64,000 bases of DNA from DAHUYF01 sp035945115 (GCA_035945115.1 DASZAN010000125.1:1-64000), one strand, 5' to 3'. Counted from the first letter of the stretch, positions 1-8,803 are shown. Made by a program: numbers and translations. Notes: generated by a model not told the origin, from the sequence alone.

Positions 1-1411
1 TGGTGGAGAAGGCAATTCTTGCGTGGCAGTTGTCGAGGATGGCGTTGTTCTCGCCATAAGCCCTAGAGATCTGATTGAGCGACTGCGCGATCAGGTAGGC
101 TCGGATGCCATACCCCGCCATGAAGGCGAGCGCGGTCTCGAAGAAGTCCAGGCGGCCCAGCGCCGGAAACTCGTCCAGCATCATCAGCAGCTGATGCCGC
201 CGGCGCTTGCCGGGATCACCTTCGAGGCTCTCGGTGAGGCGGCGGCCGATCTGGTTCAACACCAGGCGCACCAGCGGCTTGGTGCGGGAGATGTCGGAGG
301 GCGGGATCACCAGGTAGAGCGACACCGGCCGCTCGGCATCCACGAGATCGGCGATCCGCCAATCACAGGCAGCCGTGGTCGTCGCCACCGTGGGATCGCG
401 ATAGAGACCCAGGAACGACATCGCGGTCGAGAGCACGCCCGAGCGCTCGTTGTCAGACTTGTTGAGGACCTCGCGCGCCGCCGAGGCGACCACGGGATGG
501 ACAATGGGCTTGTCCGAAGTTCCCAGATGATTGGTCGCCATCATGGCCCTGAGCGTGTGCTCGAAGGAGCGGCGGGGATCGCTGAGGAAGGTCGCGACGC
601 GTGCCAGCGTCTTCTCCTCCTCCGCGTGCAGCACATGCAGGATGACGCCGACCAGCAGGGAGTGGCTGGTCTTCTCCCAGTGGTTCCGCCGCTCCAATGC
701 GCCTTCAGGGTCGACCAGGATGTCGGCGATGTTCTGGACGTCGCGGACCTCGTCCGGTCCTTTGCGCACTTCCAAGAGCGGGTTGTAGCGGGCAGAGCGC
801 GCGTCGGTCGGATTGAACAGCAGGCAATGCGAGAACCTGCTCCGCCAGCCCGCGGTCAGCTGCCAGTTCTCGCCCTTGATGTCGTGCACGACGGCGGAGC
901 CGGTCCAGGACAGCAGCGTCGGGATGACGAGGCCGACGCCTTTGCCGGAGCGGGTCGGCGCAAACGCCATGACGTGCTCGGGACCGTCGTGCCGGAGATA
1001 CCGGTCTCCAAGCCGTCCCAGAAACACGCCGGCGGGACGGAACAGGCCGGCGCGCTGGATCTCACGGCGGCTCGCCCAGCGGGAGGAGCCGTAAGTGGTG
1101 ACGAGCCGGTTCTGCCGCGCGCGCCAGAGCGATCCCACGATCGCGACCGCGGAGCCCGCGAAGCCGCTCATCGCCGCGATCGTGCCGGCGGTCTCAAAGA
1201 TCTCAGGGGCGTAGGCGTCGTAAGCGTACCACCACTCGAAGAGGCGCCAGGGGTAGTAGACCGGTGAGGAGAGGAGCGTGAACCAGGGCGCGCCGAGCCG
1301 CGGCTGGAAGGCGAGCTCGAATGCTGCCCACTCGGTCGCGATCCAAAGTCCGCCGATCACGACGGCGAACACGATGATGATCTGGCCGAGAAGAAACCTG
1401 GTTGGGGTCAT
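1..1411 (-). CDS. traG: TraG/VirD4 type IV coupling protein, partial (window edge)
   Basis: This is the coupling ATPase that brings the relaxase-DNA complex to the conjugative type IV secretion channel in the inner membrane. The minus-strand frame is open from an ATG at 1411 to the window start, giving about 470 N-terminal residues; the C-terminus lies outside. The N-terminus has hydrophobic segments beginning MTPTRFLLGQIIIVFAVVIG. A Walker A motif, APTRSGKGVG, sits near residue 150, followed by DIKGENW, and a Walker B-like MMLDEFPALG appears further on. These are the standard TraG/VirD4 landmarks. It is the last visible gene of the minus-strand transfer cluster that includes the relaxase. 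The long plus-strand frame over the same bases is its antisense shadow. Confidence 0.93.
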   Translation of the reverse strand, partial: MTPTRFLLGQIIIVFAVVIGGLWIATEWAAFELAFQPRLGAPWFTLLSSPVYYPWRLFEWWYAYDAYAPEIFETAGTIAAMSGFAGSAVAIVGSLWRARQNRLVTTYGSSRWASRREIQRAGLFRPAGVFLGRLGDRYLRHDGPEHVMAFAPTRSGKGVGLVIPTLLSWTGSAVVHDIKGENWQLTAGWRSRFSHCLLFNPTDARSARYNPLLEVRKGPDEVRDVQNIADILVDPEGALERRNHWEKTSHSLLVGVILHVLHAEEEKTLARVATFLSDPRRSFEHTLRAMMATNHLGTSDKPIVHPVVASAAREVLNKSDNERSGVLSTAMSFLGLYRDPTVATTTAACDWRIADLVDAERPVSLYLVIPPSDISRTKPLVRLVLNQIGRRLTESLEGDPGKRRRHQLLMMLDEFPALGRLDFFETALAFMAGYGIRAYLIAQSLNQISRAYGENNAILDNCHARIAFST

Positions 1412-1677
1412 CTGCCGCCTCCGCGCCGAGCGCGAAGGGCGCGCTCAGCAGCGGAAACAGGAATCCAACCGAACCACGAAAAGGAAAATCGCCGTTACCT
1501 ACGGTGAGATACGCTCGAATACCCCGGCATGATGGAGAGCGCAGCTTGGTCGCGCGTGATCGCACCAACGAGGACTCTGGTGGTGATGAATTGCGAGCGG
1601 TAGGATTCGTGATCCTGAGTTTTGCGTGTCGAACACGGGCGCGGCAGCATCGCGGACCCGGCGCTGGCGGAGGTGGG

Positions 1678-2169
1678 ATGATGGTGTTCTCGATCTTGCT
1701 GATCGGCGTCGGGCTCGGCGCGTTCTGCATGCTGCTCTGGAACTTCGCGTCCTATATGTTCCCCGCTTATATCGGGCTTTCCGCGGGGCTTTGGGCGCTC
1801 GATACCGGCGCCGGCATCGGCAGCCTATTCGTCGGCCTCTTCGCCGGCGTCATGACCTTCCTGCTGGGGCAGATGGTCTTCAGCTGGAGCCGCTCGCTGC
1901 TGGTCCGCTGGCTCGTCATCCTCGTCTTCGCCGGCCCCGCGACCATTGCGGGCTACAGCCTGGTGTTCCAGCTCGCCGAGCTCCGCATCATGCCGTCGCC
2001 GATCTGGCAGCAGATCTTCGCCGTCATCAGCGCCGCCGCGGTCGGCGGCACAACCACTGCCCGGCTCGCCGCGTTCCCGTTGCCGCGCCCGGAGCGGCAG
2101 CTGCGCGCGTCGGCGCAGGTTCGCCCACAGCCCACAGGATTGCAGAAGTCGATGCTCATACCGGAGTAG
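1678..2169 (+). CDS. Hypothetical multi-pass membrane protein
   Basis: This is an integral membrane protein of 163 residues and unknown function. The frame is open further upstream, but the ATG at 1678 (or the adjacent one at 1681) follows a good GGAGGTGG site, and hydrophobic sequence starts there. Four hydrophobic segments are visible, for example FSILLIGVGLGAFCML, GSLFVGLFAGVMTFLL and WLVILVFAGPATIAGYSLVF. The tail is basic and polar. It is transcribed away from traG. No family could be named from sequence alone; the position beside traG suggests it belongs to the mobile element. Confidence 0.6.
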   Translation: MMVFSILLIGVGLGAFCMLLWNFASYMFPAYIGLSAGLWALDTGAGIGSLFVGLFAGVMTFLLGQMVFSWSRSLLVRWLVILVFAGPATIAGYSLVFQLAELRIMPSPIWQQIFAVISAAAVGGTTTARLAAFPLPRPERQLRASAQVRPQPTGLQKSMLIPE

Positions 2170-2280
2170 CGAAAGGCCAAGTGAACCAGCACTATGCAAC
2201 AATTCCCGATTCACCCACCCTTGAAGTCGCCAACCAAGGCTGCTCTTGGCGCATCACGCACCTCGAACGCGGCGTGCAGG

Positions 2281-3306
2281 CTATGCGTTTCGCTTGACTT
2301 CGTCACCCTCTACCTGCGCTCGCATCATCTCAAGGTATTCACCGGCCAGCGAGTCCACCTTCGGTGATGCGTCTGACTGAAGAACTCTGCATGCCGAGAC
2401 GAGAACGCCAACCAGCCCGTAGCAACTTAAGCTAACTGTTTCAGCCGACTCGTCCGCGGTCGGCTCTGGATCGAGATCAATATCGGTTATTTCCTCTCCG
2501 TGTTCCGATACCACGTACCGGTTCAGCGCGCGGGCCGTCGGGTGGGCGTCTGAAGAAAGCAGATCGTAGAACACGTACGCATCGCTTACCTGAGCGTCCT
2601 TAGCAACTTGCTTCGGCGCGATAGACTTCGCCTGACTCCATCCCTTGTTCTCGCGCATCCACTGCCGAAGTTTTTTCTCGATCTCGTCCGGCATTTCTCC
2701 CGTCGCGAAGAGGATTTGGCCGCTTGATCCCCTTTTATTCAGGTCGTGGTTGATCATCGCCTGCCGGAATTTATCCGGGTCTTCAGCGAAGCCCGCCGCC
2801 CAAAACTGGTTCTCAAGAATGCAGCGGGCGAGCACTCGCGCTTCAACAATCCGTTTCTCACGGACCATGACAAGCGTGCCGCGCATGTTCGATAAGCTTC
2901 GGGCGATGAGCGTTACGGCCATGAGCCGAATGTCGCCTCCATGGTCATCGTTCCTCCTGACTTCCGGCCCTGCGGAACCGGCGATTTCGTAGCCGAGGCG
3001 CAGCAGCTTGTCCGCCAAAACGGTCCACTGCGCGAGACTGTCAGCCGCTGCCACTGCCGTGTACCTCCGAATGATAGACCGGTGCCATTGAGTTTGGTTG
3101 TCGTCGCGTTCTTCGCAAGTGTGTGCCAGAGTGCCGGCGCTCGCCTCAAGTTTCTCGCGCTTCCTGCCCGGCTTGCCGCCGCCGCCGACAGTCCTCTTGC
3201 GCAGGACGAAATCACGCGATCGGCGTCGCGGGCTGCGGGGCGCAAAATGAACGATCAGCTGCGCCGCCATGAATTCAAATCGATGGCCCACTTCGCTGCC
3301 GACCAA
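2281..3306 (-). CDS. DUF5677-like hypothetical protein
   Basis: The product is up to 341 residues. The central helical part (about residues 125-265) runs from the stretch around ARSLSNMRGTLVMVREKR and ARCILENQFWAAGF to SDAYVFYDLLSSDAHPTA. This pattern is typical of DUF5677 proteins, whose function is unknown. The first possible start overlaps the 3' end of the upstream relaxase gene by 32 bp. The first 60-70 residues are low-complexity and basic, so a later start is likely (one in-frame ATG is at 3270). It may be translationally coupled to the relaxase or be later cargo. The family assignment rests on pattern recognition. Confidence 0.55.
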   Translation of the reverse strand: MVGSEVGHRFEFMAAQLIVHFAPRSPRRRSRDFVLRKRTVGGGGKPGRKREKLEASAGTLAHTCEERDDNQTQWHRSIIRRYTAVAAADSLAQWTVLADKLLRLGYEIAGSAGPEVRRNDDHGGDIRLMAVTLIARSLSNMRGTLVMVREKRIVEARVLARCILENQFWAAGFAEDPDKFRQAMINHDLNKRGSSGQILFATGEMPDEIEKKLRQWMRENKGWSQAKSIAPKQVAKDAQVSDAYVFYDLLSSDAHPTARALNRYVVSEHGEEITDIDLDPEPTADESAETVSLSCYGLVGVLVSACRVLQSDASPKVDSLAGEYLEMMRAQVEGDEVKRNA

Positions 3307-5257
3307 GGGTCCAGGAGATCGTCTCCCCGCGCGAGATGCCGACTACCGGCTTGCCGAGATTTCGCTCCAACACGGGTCGCCACGGCACCAGCGTGAATTC
3401 CCGCGCCTTCTCGATGACCGCAAACCGTCCACTCGTGAGATCGACGCGTCTACGATAGACGCCCTCTATCCGGCCGCCAGGTTGCGTTTCCGCGTAGTGA
3501 AGGCCGAGCTCTCCGGATAGCTGAGCGCCCACGCGCGCGAGCTCGCGCCGGCGCAGCATGCCGAGCATGTTGGCTCGATAGATGATTCGGTCCTGCTCCT
3601 GGCGCACCAGCTCCTGCTCAATGAGCCATCGCTGCCGCTGGGCAAGCGCGGCGCGGACCTCGCGTCCGAAGCCCAGATCCCGCGTCGCCGGCGGAGCGTT
3701 GGTGACGAGCGTGCGATCGAGCCACGTTGCACCGTCCGCGCCGACCTGGCGATCGAGCGGCAGCTCCGAGAGCGTCTCGACGACGACGGGGCTGATCCGA
3801 ACCTGCATCCGCTCGAAAGCTGTCGCGTGCTCCAGGTGATCGGCGGCAATGATCCAAGTGCCATCCGGCTGCCGCTCAACGCCGGCACCAAGCCGACGCA
3901 TGGCCTCGAGCCGCCGCACATGCGTCTCGGCGTAGGTCGCCGTTGCCCTAGGATCGTGACGCAAGTGGATATCGACGCTGTAGCGGCCATTATTTGCGGC
4001 GGCGACCTCGGCCACGGTGCGATCCACCTTTCGCGGCTCTGCCCGTTTCGGCTCGATCGCGACGATGCTGCCTTCCGGCGGCACCTCGGTCGCTTCGGCC
4101 TTCCCGATATCAGCATAGTGGGTTCGACCGTCGACCCCGTCGACGATGAGGTAATGTCGGTCGTTGATCTCATCCGAGAGGCCGCGCGCCACCACGCGGC
4201 CGACGATCGGCTTCGTGCTCGGGTCCGCTGGATCGTAGATGCTGTAGTCCGTCGCGGCGCGCGGCGCGCCCCGCCCGACCATCTCGCGATGCATGGTCTT
4301 GATGATGTCGCCGCGCTCGCCCATACGGCGCAGTGTCGGCTCCAGCTCGTCAGCCAGCTTCCACTCGCCGGGGACCACTTCCTCGGCCAGCCCGAGCCGC
4401 TTCAGCTTCTGCAGCCGACCCGCGCGAAGAGTCTGCCGGAATGCAGCACCCTCCGTGGTGCCCGACCGCACGATCCCTTGCTCATCGGCCTCACGCAGCA
4501 GCCTTCTGTCGAGGCTGGTGAACCGCTCCTGCTCCATCTCCTCGCGCAAGCGGTTCTCGATCTCGAAATCCGACCGCGGCCCCAGATCGAAGGTGACGAT
4601 CTCGGCCGCCCGCTCGCGCATGCCCGCCGTGATGTAGTCCCGCGCGATGATGAGGTCCTTACCCCGATCGTCCTTGCCGCGAAGGATGACGTGGGTGTGC
4701 GGATGGCCGGTGTTGTAGTGGTCTACGGCAGCCCAATCGAGTTTGGTCCCAAGGTCTTCTCCCATGCGGCTCATGAGCCGGCGCGTGAAGCCCTTGAGCT
4801 CGTCATACTCGGCGGCATCCTCGGCCGCGACGATGAAGCGGAATTGGTGGCGGTCGCCATCGGCACGCTCGAGGAACGCCCTGCCGTCGACCCGATCCTC
4901 TCGTGCGTTGTAGAGCTCGCCCGGCTGCCCCTCTCGCGTGACTCCATCGCGCTGGACATAACGCAGGTGAGCACGTGCCGCTTTCAGCCCCTTTCCCGCG
5001 AGCTTCACGATGCGCGACTTGATGATGACGCGGCGAACTCGGAACGCTGCGTAGCGGTCGCGGGAGGTCAGCACCCGTCCGACGCCGGAGCCGCGGCCGA
5101 TGCGGTTGCCATGGAAGCGAGTTCGCTGCGCCCCCTTCGGTCGACCGCCAGCCAGCGCCACCGCCTGCAACACGCGCTGCAGGTACCGGCGATTGCCCTT
5201 GCCTCCGCGAGAGCGAATTTTGCCAAGCTTCGGCTCGAAGTTGTCGTCTTGGTTCAT
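3275..5257 (-). CDS. Conjugative relaxase, VirD2-type nuclease with DUF3363 region
   Basis: This relaxase nicks DNA at oriT and pilots the strand during conjugation. It has 660 residues. The N-terminus MNQDDNFEPKLGKIRSRG is typical of the RlxS/VirD2-DUF3363 group of rhizobial ICEs. The metal-binding histidine cluster DHYNTGHPHTHVILRG lies near residue 190, after the R-YVQRDGV segment. The C-terminal half, from about residue 250, is the DUF3363 extension with SLDRRLLREAD and later YRANMLGMLRRRE. It is the counterpart of RlxS of the Mesorhizobium symbiosis ICE, with traG, traF, the HTH gene and DUF736 as neighbours. The length is normal for the group and no catalytic defect is evident. A 492-codon plus-strand frame is antisense. 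Confidence 0.92.
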   Translation of the reverse strand: MNQDDNFEPKLGKIRSRGGKGNRRYLQRVLQAVALAGGRPKGAQRTRFHGNRIGRGSGVGRVLTSRDRYAAFRVRRVIIKSRIVKLAGKGLKAARAHLRYVQRDGVTREGQPGELYNAREDRVDGRAFLERADGDRHQFRFIVAAEDAAEYDELKGFTRRLMSRMGEDLGTKLDWAAVDHYNTGHPHTHVILRGKDDRGKDLIIARDYITAGMRERAAEIVTFDLGPRSDFEIENRLREEMEQERFTSLDRRLLREADEQGIVRSGTTEGAAFRQTLRAGRLQKLKRLGLAEEVVPGEWKLADELEPTLRRMGERGDIIKTMHREMVGRGAPRAATDYSIYDPADPSTKPIVGRVVARGLSDEINDRHYLIVDGVDGRTHYADIGKAEATEVPPEGSIVAIEPKRAEPRKVDRTVAEVAAANNGRYSVDIHLRHDPRATATYAETHVRRLEAMRRLGAGVERQPDGTWIIAADHLEHATAFERMQVRISPVVVETLSELPLDRQVGADGATWLDRTLVTNAPPATRDLGFGREVRAALAQRQRWLIEQELVRQEQDRIIYRANMLGMLRRRELARVGAQLSGELGLHYAETQPGGRIEGVYRRRVDLTSGRFAVIEKAREFTLVPWRPVLERNLGKPVVGISRGETISWTLGRQRSGPSI

Positions 5258-5978
5258 CCCGTCACATCACAGCCGAGGGGTCCCGGAGGCGATCATGGCG
5301 AGTGAAACACCGCGAGAAAATTGGCGCCATAAGCGTTTCGATAAATCAGCAGCTTGCGGAGGCGTAGCACCATGCGGCATCTCATGGCGCTATGCGGGCA
5401 GATGAAAATCGATGTGCAGACAAATGCTTGCGCGTCATCGCATGCCGATGGCGCCACTCTTTCATCTTGCCTTCCCGTGACTCTGACCTCCGCCGGCGCT
5501 CTATGCGCGACCACATGCGATCTCCTCCTCGGAAACTATCGCGACCGCTGCGACAGCGGGACGAACAGAACGCCGTCGGATGATGCACCTGTCGATGCTG
5601 AATTGTGGCGTCGGGACACGAAAATCGAGCCTCGATCGGTAGGCGGATTCACATCCGCGGTGATCTGTTTCGGCGTCTCGGAAATGCCATTTGCACCGTC
5701 GCCGATCGCGAAAAACAGCGCCTGCCCGGACGCGAATTGCGGCTCGAGACGTGATTGGGCGTCCATCGCGCTCCGTTCTTCCCGCGCTCTCGGCACGGAT
5801 GACCGCGCGGATCCAAGACTCAGGAATCGCAAACCGCTGCGCCGCCTCTGCGATCAGCGAATGTCCAGCGATCTATCTCGCGGAGGCCAAATACACTTTC
5901 GCGTCGTTGCATGTAGGCAGCGAAAAGCAAGCGGCTCGCGCGAGCTGCCGGCGCTAATGCCGCAGAGCGCAAGTAGCG
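5258..5978. other. Decayed region between relaxase and traF genes
   Basis: This 720-bp interval has no intact gene. Several overlapping open frames occur on both strands, but none has a recognisable domain or ribosome site. The only recognisable coding signal is a short transglycosylase relic at 5777-5866 (separate entry). In related elements an intact transglycosylase gene occupies this slot. Confidence 0.5.
5777..5866 (-). pseudogene. Relic of VirB1-like lytic transglycosylase
   Basis: One minus-strand frame reads GHSLIAEAAQRFAIPESWI followed by RAVIRAESAG. This matches the catalytic-glutamate region of the small SLT-domain transglycosylase encoded between traF and rlxS in rhizobial ICEs (the msi107 position). 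An in-frame stop lies immediately upstream. After the SAG the expected segment with S-x-x-GAMGLMQ is absent and the sequence becomes unrelated. Only about 30 codons survive, so the gene is dead here. This enzyme normally opens peptidoglycan locally for the conjugation channel. Confidence 0.6.
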
Positions 5979-6557
5979 TCACCGGGTCCACAGCGGCACC
6001 AGCTTGCCGAAGACGGCCGAGCTCTCAATCGGACCGAAATACCGGCCGTCGAATGAGGCGCGTGCTCCCTCATTGAGGAGAAAGATTTCGCCCTCGCGAA
6101 GGGCTCGGCAGCCATGCCAGGCCGGAAGCGGCCGGCCTTCGCCGTCGATCAGCAATATATCGGCTGCGACACGGTTATCGATGACGACAATGCCGGAATC
6201 CGCGCACACGACATCCCCTGCGGCGGCTGCGATGCGCTTCACGGCAGGTACATTGGCGGGCAGGTAACCACGAACGGCTGCGAGCTGGCGAGCAGCGTCG
6301 GGCAGCGCCGCCAACACGAGATCGCCGACGCCAACGGCCGCGCCGAGCTCGACCCGATAGAGGCCCAGCGGAGCGCTGGCACTCGCGTTCCAGATAAGCC
6401 GGGGGACCGGGTGAGTGAAGGCGGAGGCGCCGAGGCTGACCAGCCCAATGCTGGCAACGGCGATGGTCAATCGGGCGCGAGAATGGCGTTGGCGAAGCGG
6501 CCGCAAGGCCTGAAGGGCGCCGGTGATCCGCATCAGAGACACGCGCTCTTTAGGCAT
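5979..6557 (-). CDS. traF: TraF conjugative transfer signal peptidase (S26 family)
   Basis: TraF peptidases process or cyclise the conjugative pilin at the inner membrane. The product is 192 residues from the ATG at 6557. This start overlaps the stop of the upstream HTH gene by 8 bp (ATGCCTAA), which indicates translational coupling. After a short basic stretch there is one membrane segment (RLTIAVASIGLVSLGASAF). The catalytic serine lies in NASASAPLGLYRV and the catalytic lysine in AVKRIAAAAGD. The C-terminal EGEIFLLNEG motif, a substrate-binding region of S26 enzymes, is also present. The gene order DUF736-HTH-traF-relaxase is that of rhizobial ICE excision and transfer operons. Confidence 0.9.
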   Translation of the reverse strand: MPKERVSLMRITGALQALRPLRQRHSRARLTIAVASIGLVSLGASAFTHPVPRLIWNASASAPLGLYRVELGAAVGVGDLVLAALPDAARQLAAVRGYLPANVPAVKRIAAAAGDVVCADSGIVVIDNRVAADILLIDGEGRPLPAWHGCRALREGEIFLLNEGARASFDGRYFGPIESSAVFGKLVPLWTR

Positions 6558-6777
6558 CGGCCGTGCTCCGCTTGGACCGCGAGTTCGACCAGTCATCGAG
6601 GTCGTCGATGTGGTAGCGGACGTAGCGACCGTGCTTGCGGTATTTCGGTCCGGTGCCCGCCGTGCGCATCTTCTCGAGCGTCCGGCGTGAGAGGCCGATG
6701 TAGTGCGCCGCCTGGGCCGTGCTGAGAAAGGGACTGCCTTTCTTGGCCCTCGCGGCGCGATCCGCTTCGTCGTTCAT
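6550..6777 (-). CDS. AlpA/RdfS-like helix-turn-helix protein (candidate excisionase)
   Basis: This is a 75-residue DNA-binding protein with a MerR-like winged HTH: FLSTAQAAHYIGLSRRTLEK followed by a YRKHGRYVRYHIDDLDDW wing. The ATG at 6777 is chosen because GAGGT sits 5-6 bases before it; a longer frame lacks such a site. Proteins of this size and position, immediately before traF and the relaxase gene, include RdfS, the recombination directionality factor of the Mesorhizobium symbiosis ICE. I infer a role in excision and perhaps activation of transfer genes. A different small HTH protein (53,250) sits next to the integrase, so which one serves the integrase is unsettled. Confidence 0.75.
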   Translation of the reverse strand: MNDEADRAARAKKGSPFLSTAQAAHYIGLSRRTLEKMRTAGTGPKYRKHGRYVRYHIDDLDDWSNSRSKRSTADA

Positions 6778-6854
6778 GGTTACCTCGCAGTGACGGCGAC
6801 AGGGTCTGTCGCCCAATCACGGCGAGGATGAGCGCGCGAACGGCGCTCCGGGAC

Positions 6855-6884
6855 GGGCGAAAACTCGACAGTGAGTTTTCGCCC
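6855..6884. promoter_or_regulatory. Perfect 12-bp inverted repeat upstream of the RdfS-like gene
   Basis: The arms GGGCGAAAACTC (6855-6866) and GAGTTTTCGCCC (6873-6884) are exact complements separated by 6 bases. The site lies 78 bp upstream of the HTH start and downstream of DUF736. There is no T-run on the minus strand, so an operator or RNA hairpin is as plausible as a terminator. Confidence 0.5.
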
Positions 6885-6901
6885 CCCTTCTAGCGGCATG
6901 A

Positions 6902-6927
6902 GGCCCCGCGCCCGGAGGCGCGGGGCC
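6902..6927 (-). terminator. Strong GC hairpin after the DUF736 gene
   Basis: The arms GGCCCCGCGC (6902-6911) and GCGCGGGGCC (6918-6927) pair perfectly with a 6-base loop. The hairpin begins 11 bp past the DUF736 stop on the minus strand. No T-tract follows, so it is a weak intrinsic terminator or an mRNA-stabilising or attenuating stem between DUF736 and the RdfS-like gene. Confidence 0.45.
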
Positions 6928-6937
6928 GAGTCGGCCG

Positions 6938-7264
6938 TCAGTCGGCCGGGTTCCAGATGACGGCGAACGCGTCGTCATCGTCCTGACCGGCGGCGCGGCC
7001 GAGGTTCGCATAGAGCTTGCGCGGACCGAACTCAGGTGCCGCAAGGCTCAGCGAGACGTACTCCTTGCCGGAAGTCTCGCCGGTGCGCAGCCAGCCAGCG
7101 CCGATCTCGTAGCCCTTGGTGAACACTCGGAAATCCGGCTGATTGGAGGCGGCGTCCTTGCTCGTATTGGGCACGATCTCGATCTCGGCGCGGATGCTGA
7201 GGGTTCGGAGCTGGCCCTTGTAGCCGCCATTCGCTTGCTTGGTGACGTAGCCGATTGCAGGCAT
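6938..7264 (-). CDS. DUF736 family protein
   Basis: This is a 108-residue protein starting MPAIGYVTKQANGGYKGQ, the signature start of DUF736. The start at 7264 is preceded by AAAGGAGAG. Further landmarks are RVFTKGYEIGAGW and EYVSLSLAAPEFGPRKLYANLG, ending with a D/N-rich tail. Function is unknown, but DUF736 genes are near-constant companions of rhizobial ICE and plasmid transfer clusters upstream of the excisionase-like HTH and traF genes. It is a reliable marker of this element family. Confidence 0.88.
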   Translation of the reverse strand: MPAIGYVTKQANGGYKGQLRTLSIRAEIEIVPNTSKDAASNQPDFRVFTKGYEIGAGWLRTGETSGKEYVSLSLAAPEFGPRKLYANLGRAAGQDDDDAFAVIWNPAD

Positions 7265-7380
7265 TGCTCTCTCCTTTGCTCGTCGCGGGGACCAATTCCC
7301 CTGCGATGGCGGACCGTTCATGGGCGCGGCCGGACCCTCGAACCCGAAGGGCCGCAGCGGCAGCGGAGGACCCGAGCAGA

Positions 7381-7440
7381 CAAGTTTTTTGGAGCGCAGC
7401 GGCCGCGAGGAGCCCGCTCAGCGGGCGGGGAAAAAACTTG
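7381..7440. promoter_or_regulatory. Nested inverted repeats upstream of DUF736
   Basis: An outer perfect repeat CAAGTTTTTT (7381-7390) and AAAAAACTTG (7431-7440) encloses an inner hairpin GCCCGC-TCA-GCGGGC (7412-7426). The structure lies about 120 bp upstream of the DUF736 start in a 480-bp region without a gene, between divergent genes. It could be an operator, an RNA leader or an origin-type site; the sequence does not decide. Confidence 0.45.
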
Positions 7441-7750
7441 GCGGCGACGGTTTCAGAAGGGTCCGGCAGAGCCCATAGGTCTCACGCCAAGAGCTGGGGA
7501 TTGGGACCGGTACGAGATGGAGGTGCAGTCCGCGGACGGGCGACACCAAGCTCGCCGGCATCATCAGGCAAGCCAGGCAATGAGCGACAAGCGACAACCA
7601 TCGCGCTTACTCACCGCGCCGGGCGGCTACTGCGCCATACGCTTGTTCGGGTCGAATGCGCCGCGCGAGTGCATAGGCCGTCTCCACCGTTTGGTGTGTT
7701 GCGAGATCAAAAACGGACTACACTTGGGCAGTATCCTAGGAAACCCCAAA

Positions 7751-8803
7751 ATGACGACCCACCCCAAGCCTGAAGTCATGGCGCAAGTCGCTGAGCTAGC
7801 AGGCCGGCTCACGTGGAAGCAACCCGACTTGAAGGTGCTGCGCGAGGAACGGAATGCCGAGTATTCCCCCCTTGCCCTCGCCTTACAGAATCAAATCCTT
7901 CTCAGCGATGCTAGAGGCAAGCTTGTTCTTCCGGATCTTCGTGCTTTCGGCAACCAGTCCGTCGGGACCTTCTCCGACTACGGCGGGGAGACGGCGAGCA
8001 AATTTAACACGTACTCCACGCTCGTATGTGGCCTGAACCTTATTGGCCCCTTTAGTCGAAGAATGAACGCGGTGCGCGCGAGCCACGGCCTCGGCGACAA
8101 AGAGATCGCCTTCAAGGATTTCAGAATGGGGCAAATGCGACGGGCGCTGCCCGACTATCTGACGGCGCTAAACAATCTGTTACCAGGCTTTTTGTGCACG
8201 CTGGCCGTCGACAAGCGGTTTACATCTCTTTTTGGCCCTCAGGCCAAGTCAACGAAGAAGCAGATCGCAGAAGCTCTCAAAGCCGAGGGCCTAGGAGAGT
8301 GGAAACCCGATGTCGCCGAAAAGTTGGTGCGGATCGTTCATCTAACTTCCTTTCTCACGACGCTACTTGCACATGACGGGCAGAAGATTTTCTGGATGAC
8401 CGACCACGATGAAATTTGCTCTAACCAGGACAAGCACGGGAAAGCCCTCACCTTCTTTCAGCGCGGGTTGGGCATTTTCGCGCGCCCGAATTGCAAATTT
8501 CCCATAATCGGCGGCGCGGTGCCCTTCGCTGAACGAAGCGTTGAGATGTTGGACTTGCTCAGCATCACTGACGTGGTCGCAGGGGCGCTCGATCAATACC
8601 TAACGAAGCGCGATTCGGCTGACGTTCTCGTGAAGGAAGGTGCCGACCTGGTGCTACAATGGCTCGCGCACGACGGCGTTGGTCTCAAAAAGCTGAATCT
8701 GATCATGCGACCTGGCGGTGGCGGAGTTATAACTGCCGGCACTCTTGAGTTTAGCCTGGTGAATCCCCCCGAGGGAGCAACGATCATTCCCGTCGTTGTG
8801 TGA
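7751..8803 (+). CDS. Hypothetical protein, possibly DUF3800-like
   Basis: This 350-residue protein starts at the ATG at 7751 (MTTHPKPEVMAQVAELAG). The frame is open upstream but that part is unlike protein. After a helical N-terminus, a segment GTFSDYGGETASKFNTYS is followed by STLVCGLNLIGPFSRRMNAV and KEIAFKDFRMG. Later comes IFWMTDHDEICSN. This spacing is reminiscent of DUF3800 proteins, which have an RNase H-like fold with early and mid acidic residues, but the match is weak. It stands alone on the plus strand between the DUF736 and ParB genes, a slot where these elements often carry accessory cargo. Its codon use is less GC-biased than its neighbours. Confidence 0.5.
   Translation: MTTHPKPEVMAQVAELAGRLTWKQPDLKVLREERNAEYSPLALALQNQILLSDARGKLVLPDLRAFGNQSVGTFSDYGGETASKFNTYSTLVCGLNLIGPFSRRMNAVRASHGLGDKEIAFKDFRMGQMRRALPDYLTALNNLLPGFLCTLAVDKRFTSLFGPQAKSTKKQIAEALKAEGLGEWKPDVAEKLVRIVHLTSFLTTLLAHDGQKIFWMTDHDEICSNQDKHGKALTFFQRGLGIFARPNCKFPIIGGAVPFAERSVEMLDLLSITDVVAGALDQYLTKRDSADVLVKEGADLVLQWLAHDGVGLKKLNLIMRPGGGGVITAGTLEFSLVNPPEGATIIPVVV

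Noticed and set aside
23..1267. 414-codon plus-strand frame
   Set aside because: It is antisense to traG, whose minus-strand frame shows clear Walker and VirD4 motifs; the plus translation is Arg/His-rich with no domain.
3827..5305. 492-codon plus-strand frame over the relaxase
   Set aside because: It is a shadow of the GC-rich relaxase gene; the minus frame has the catalytic histidine cluster.
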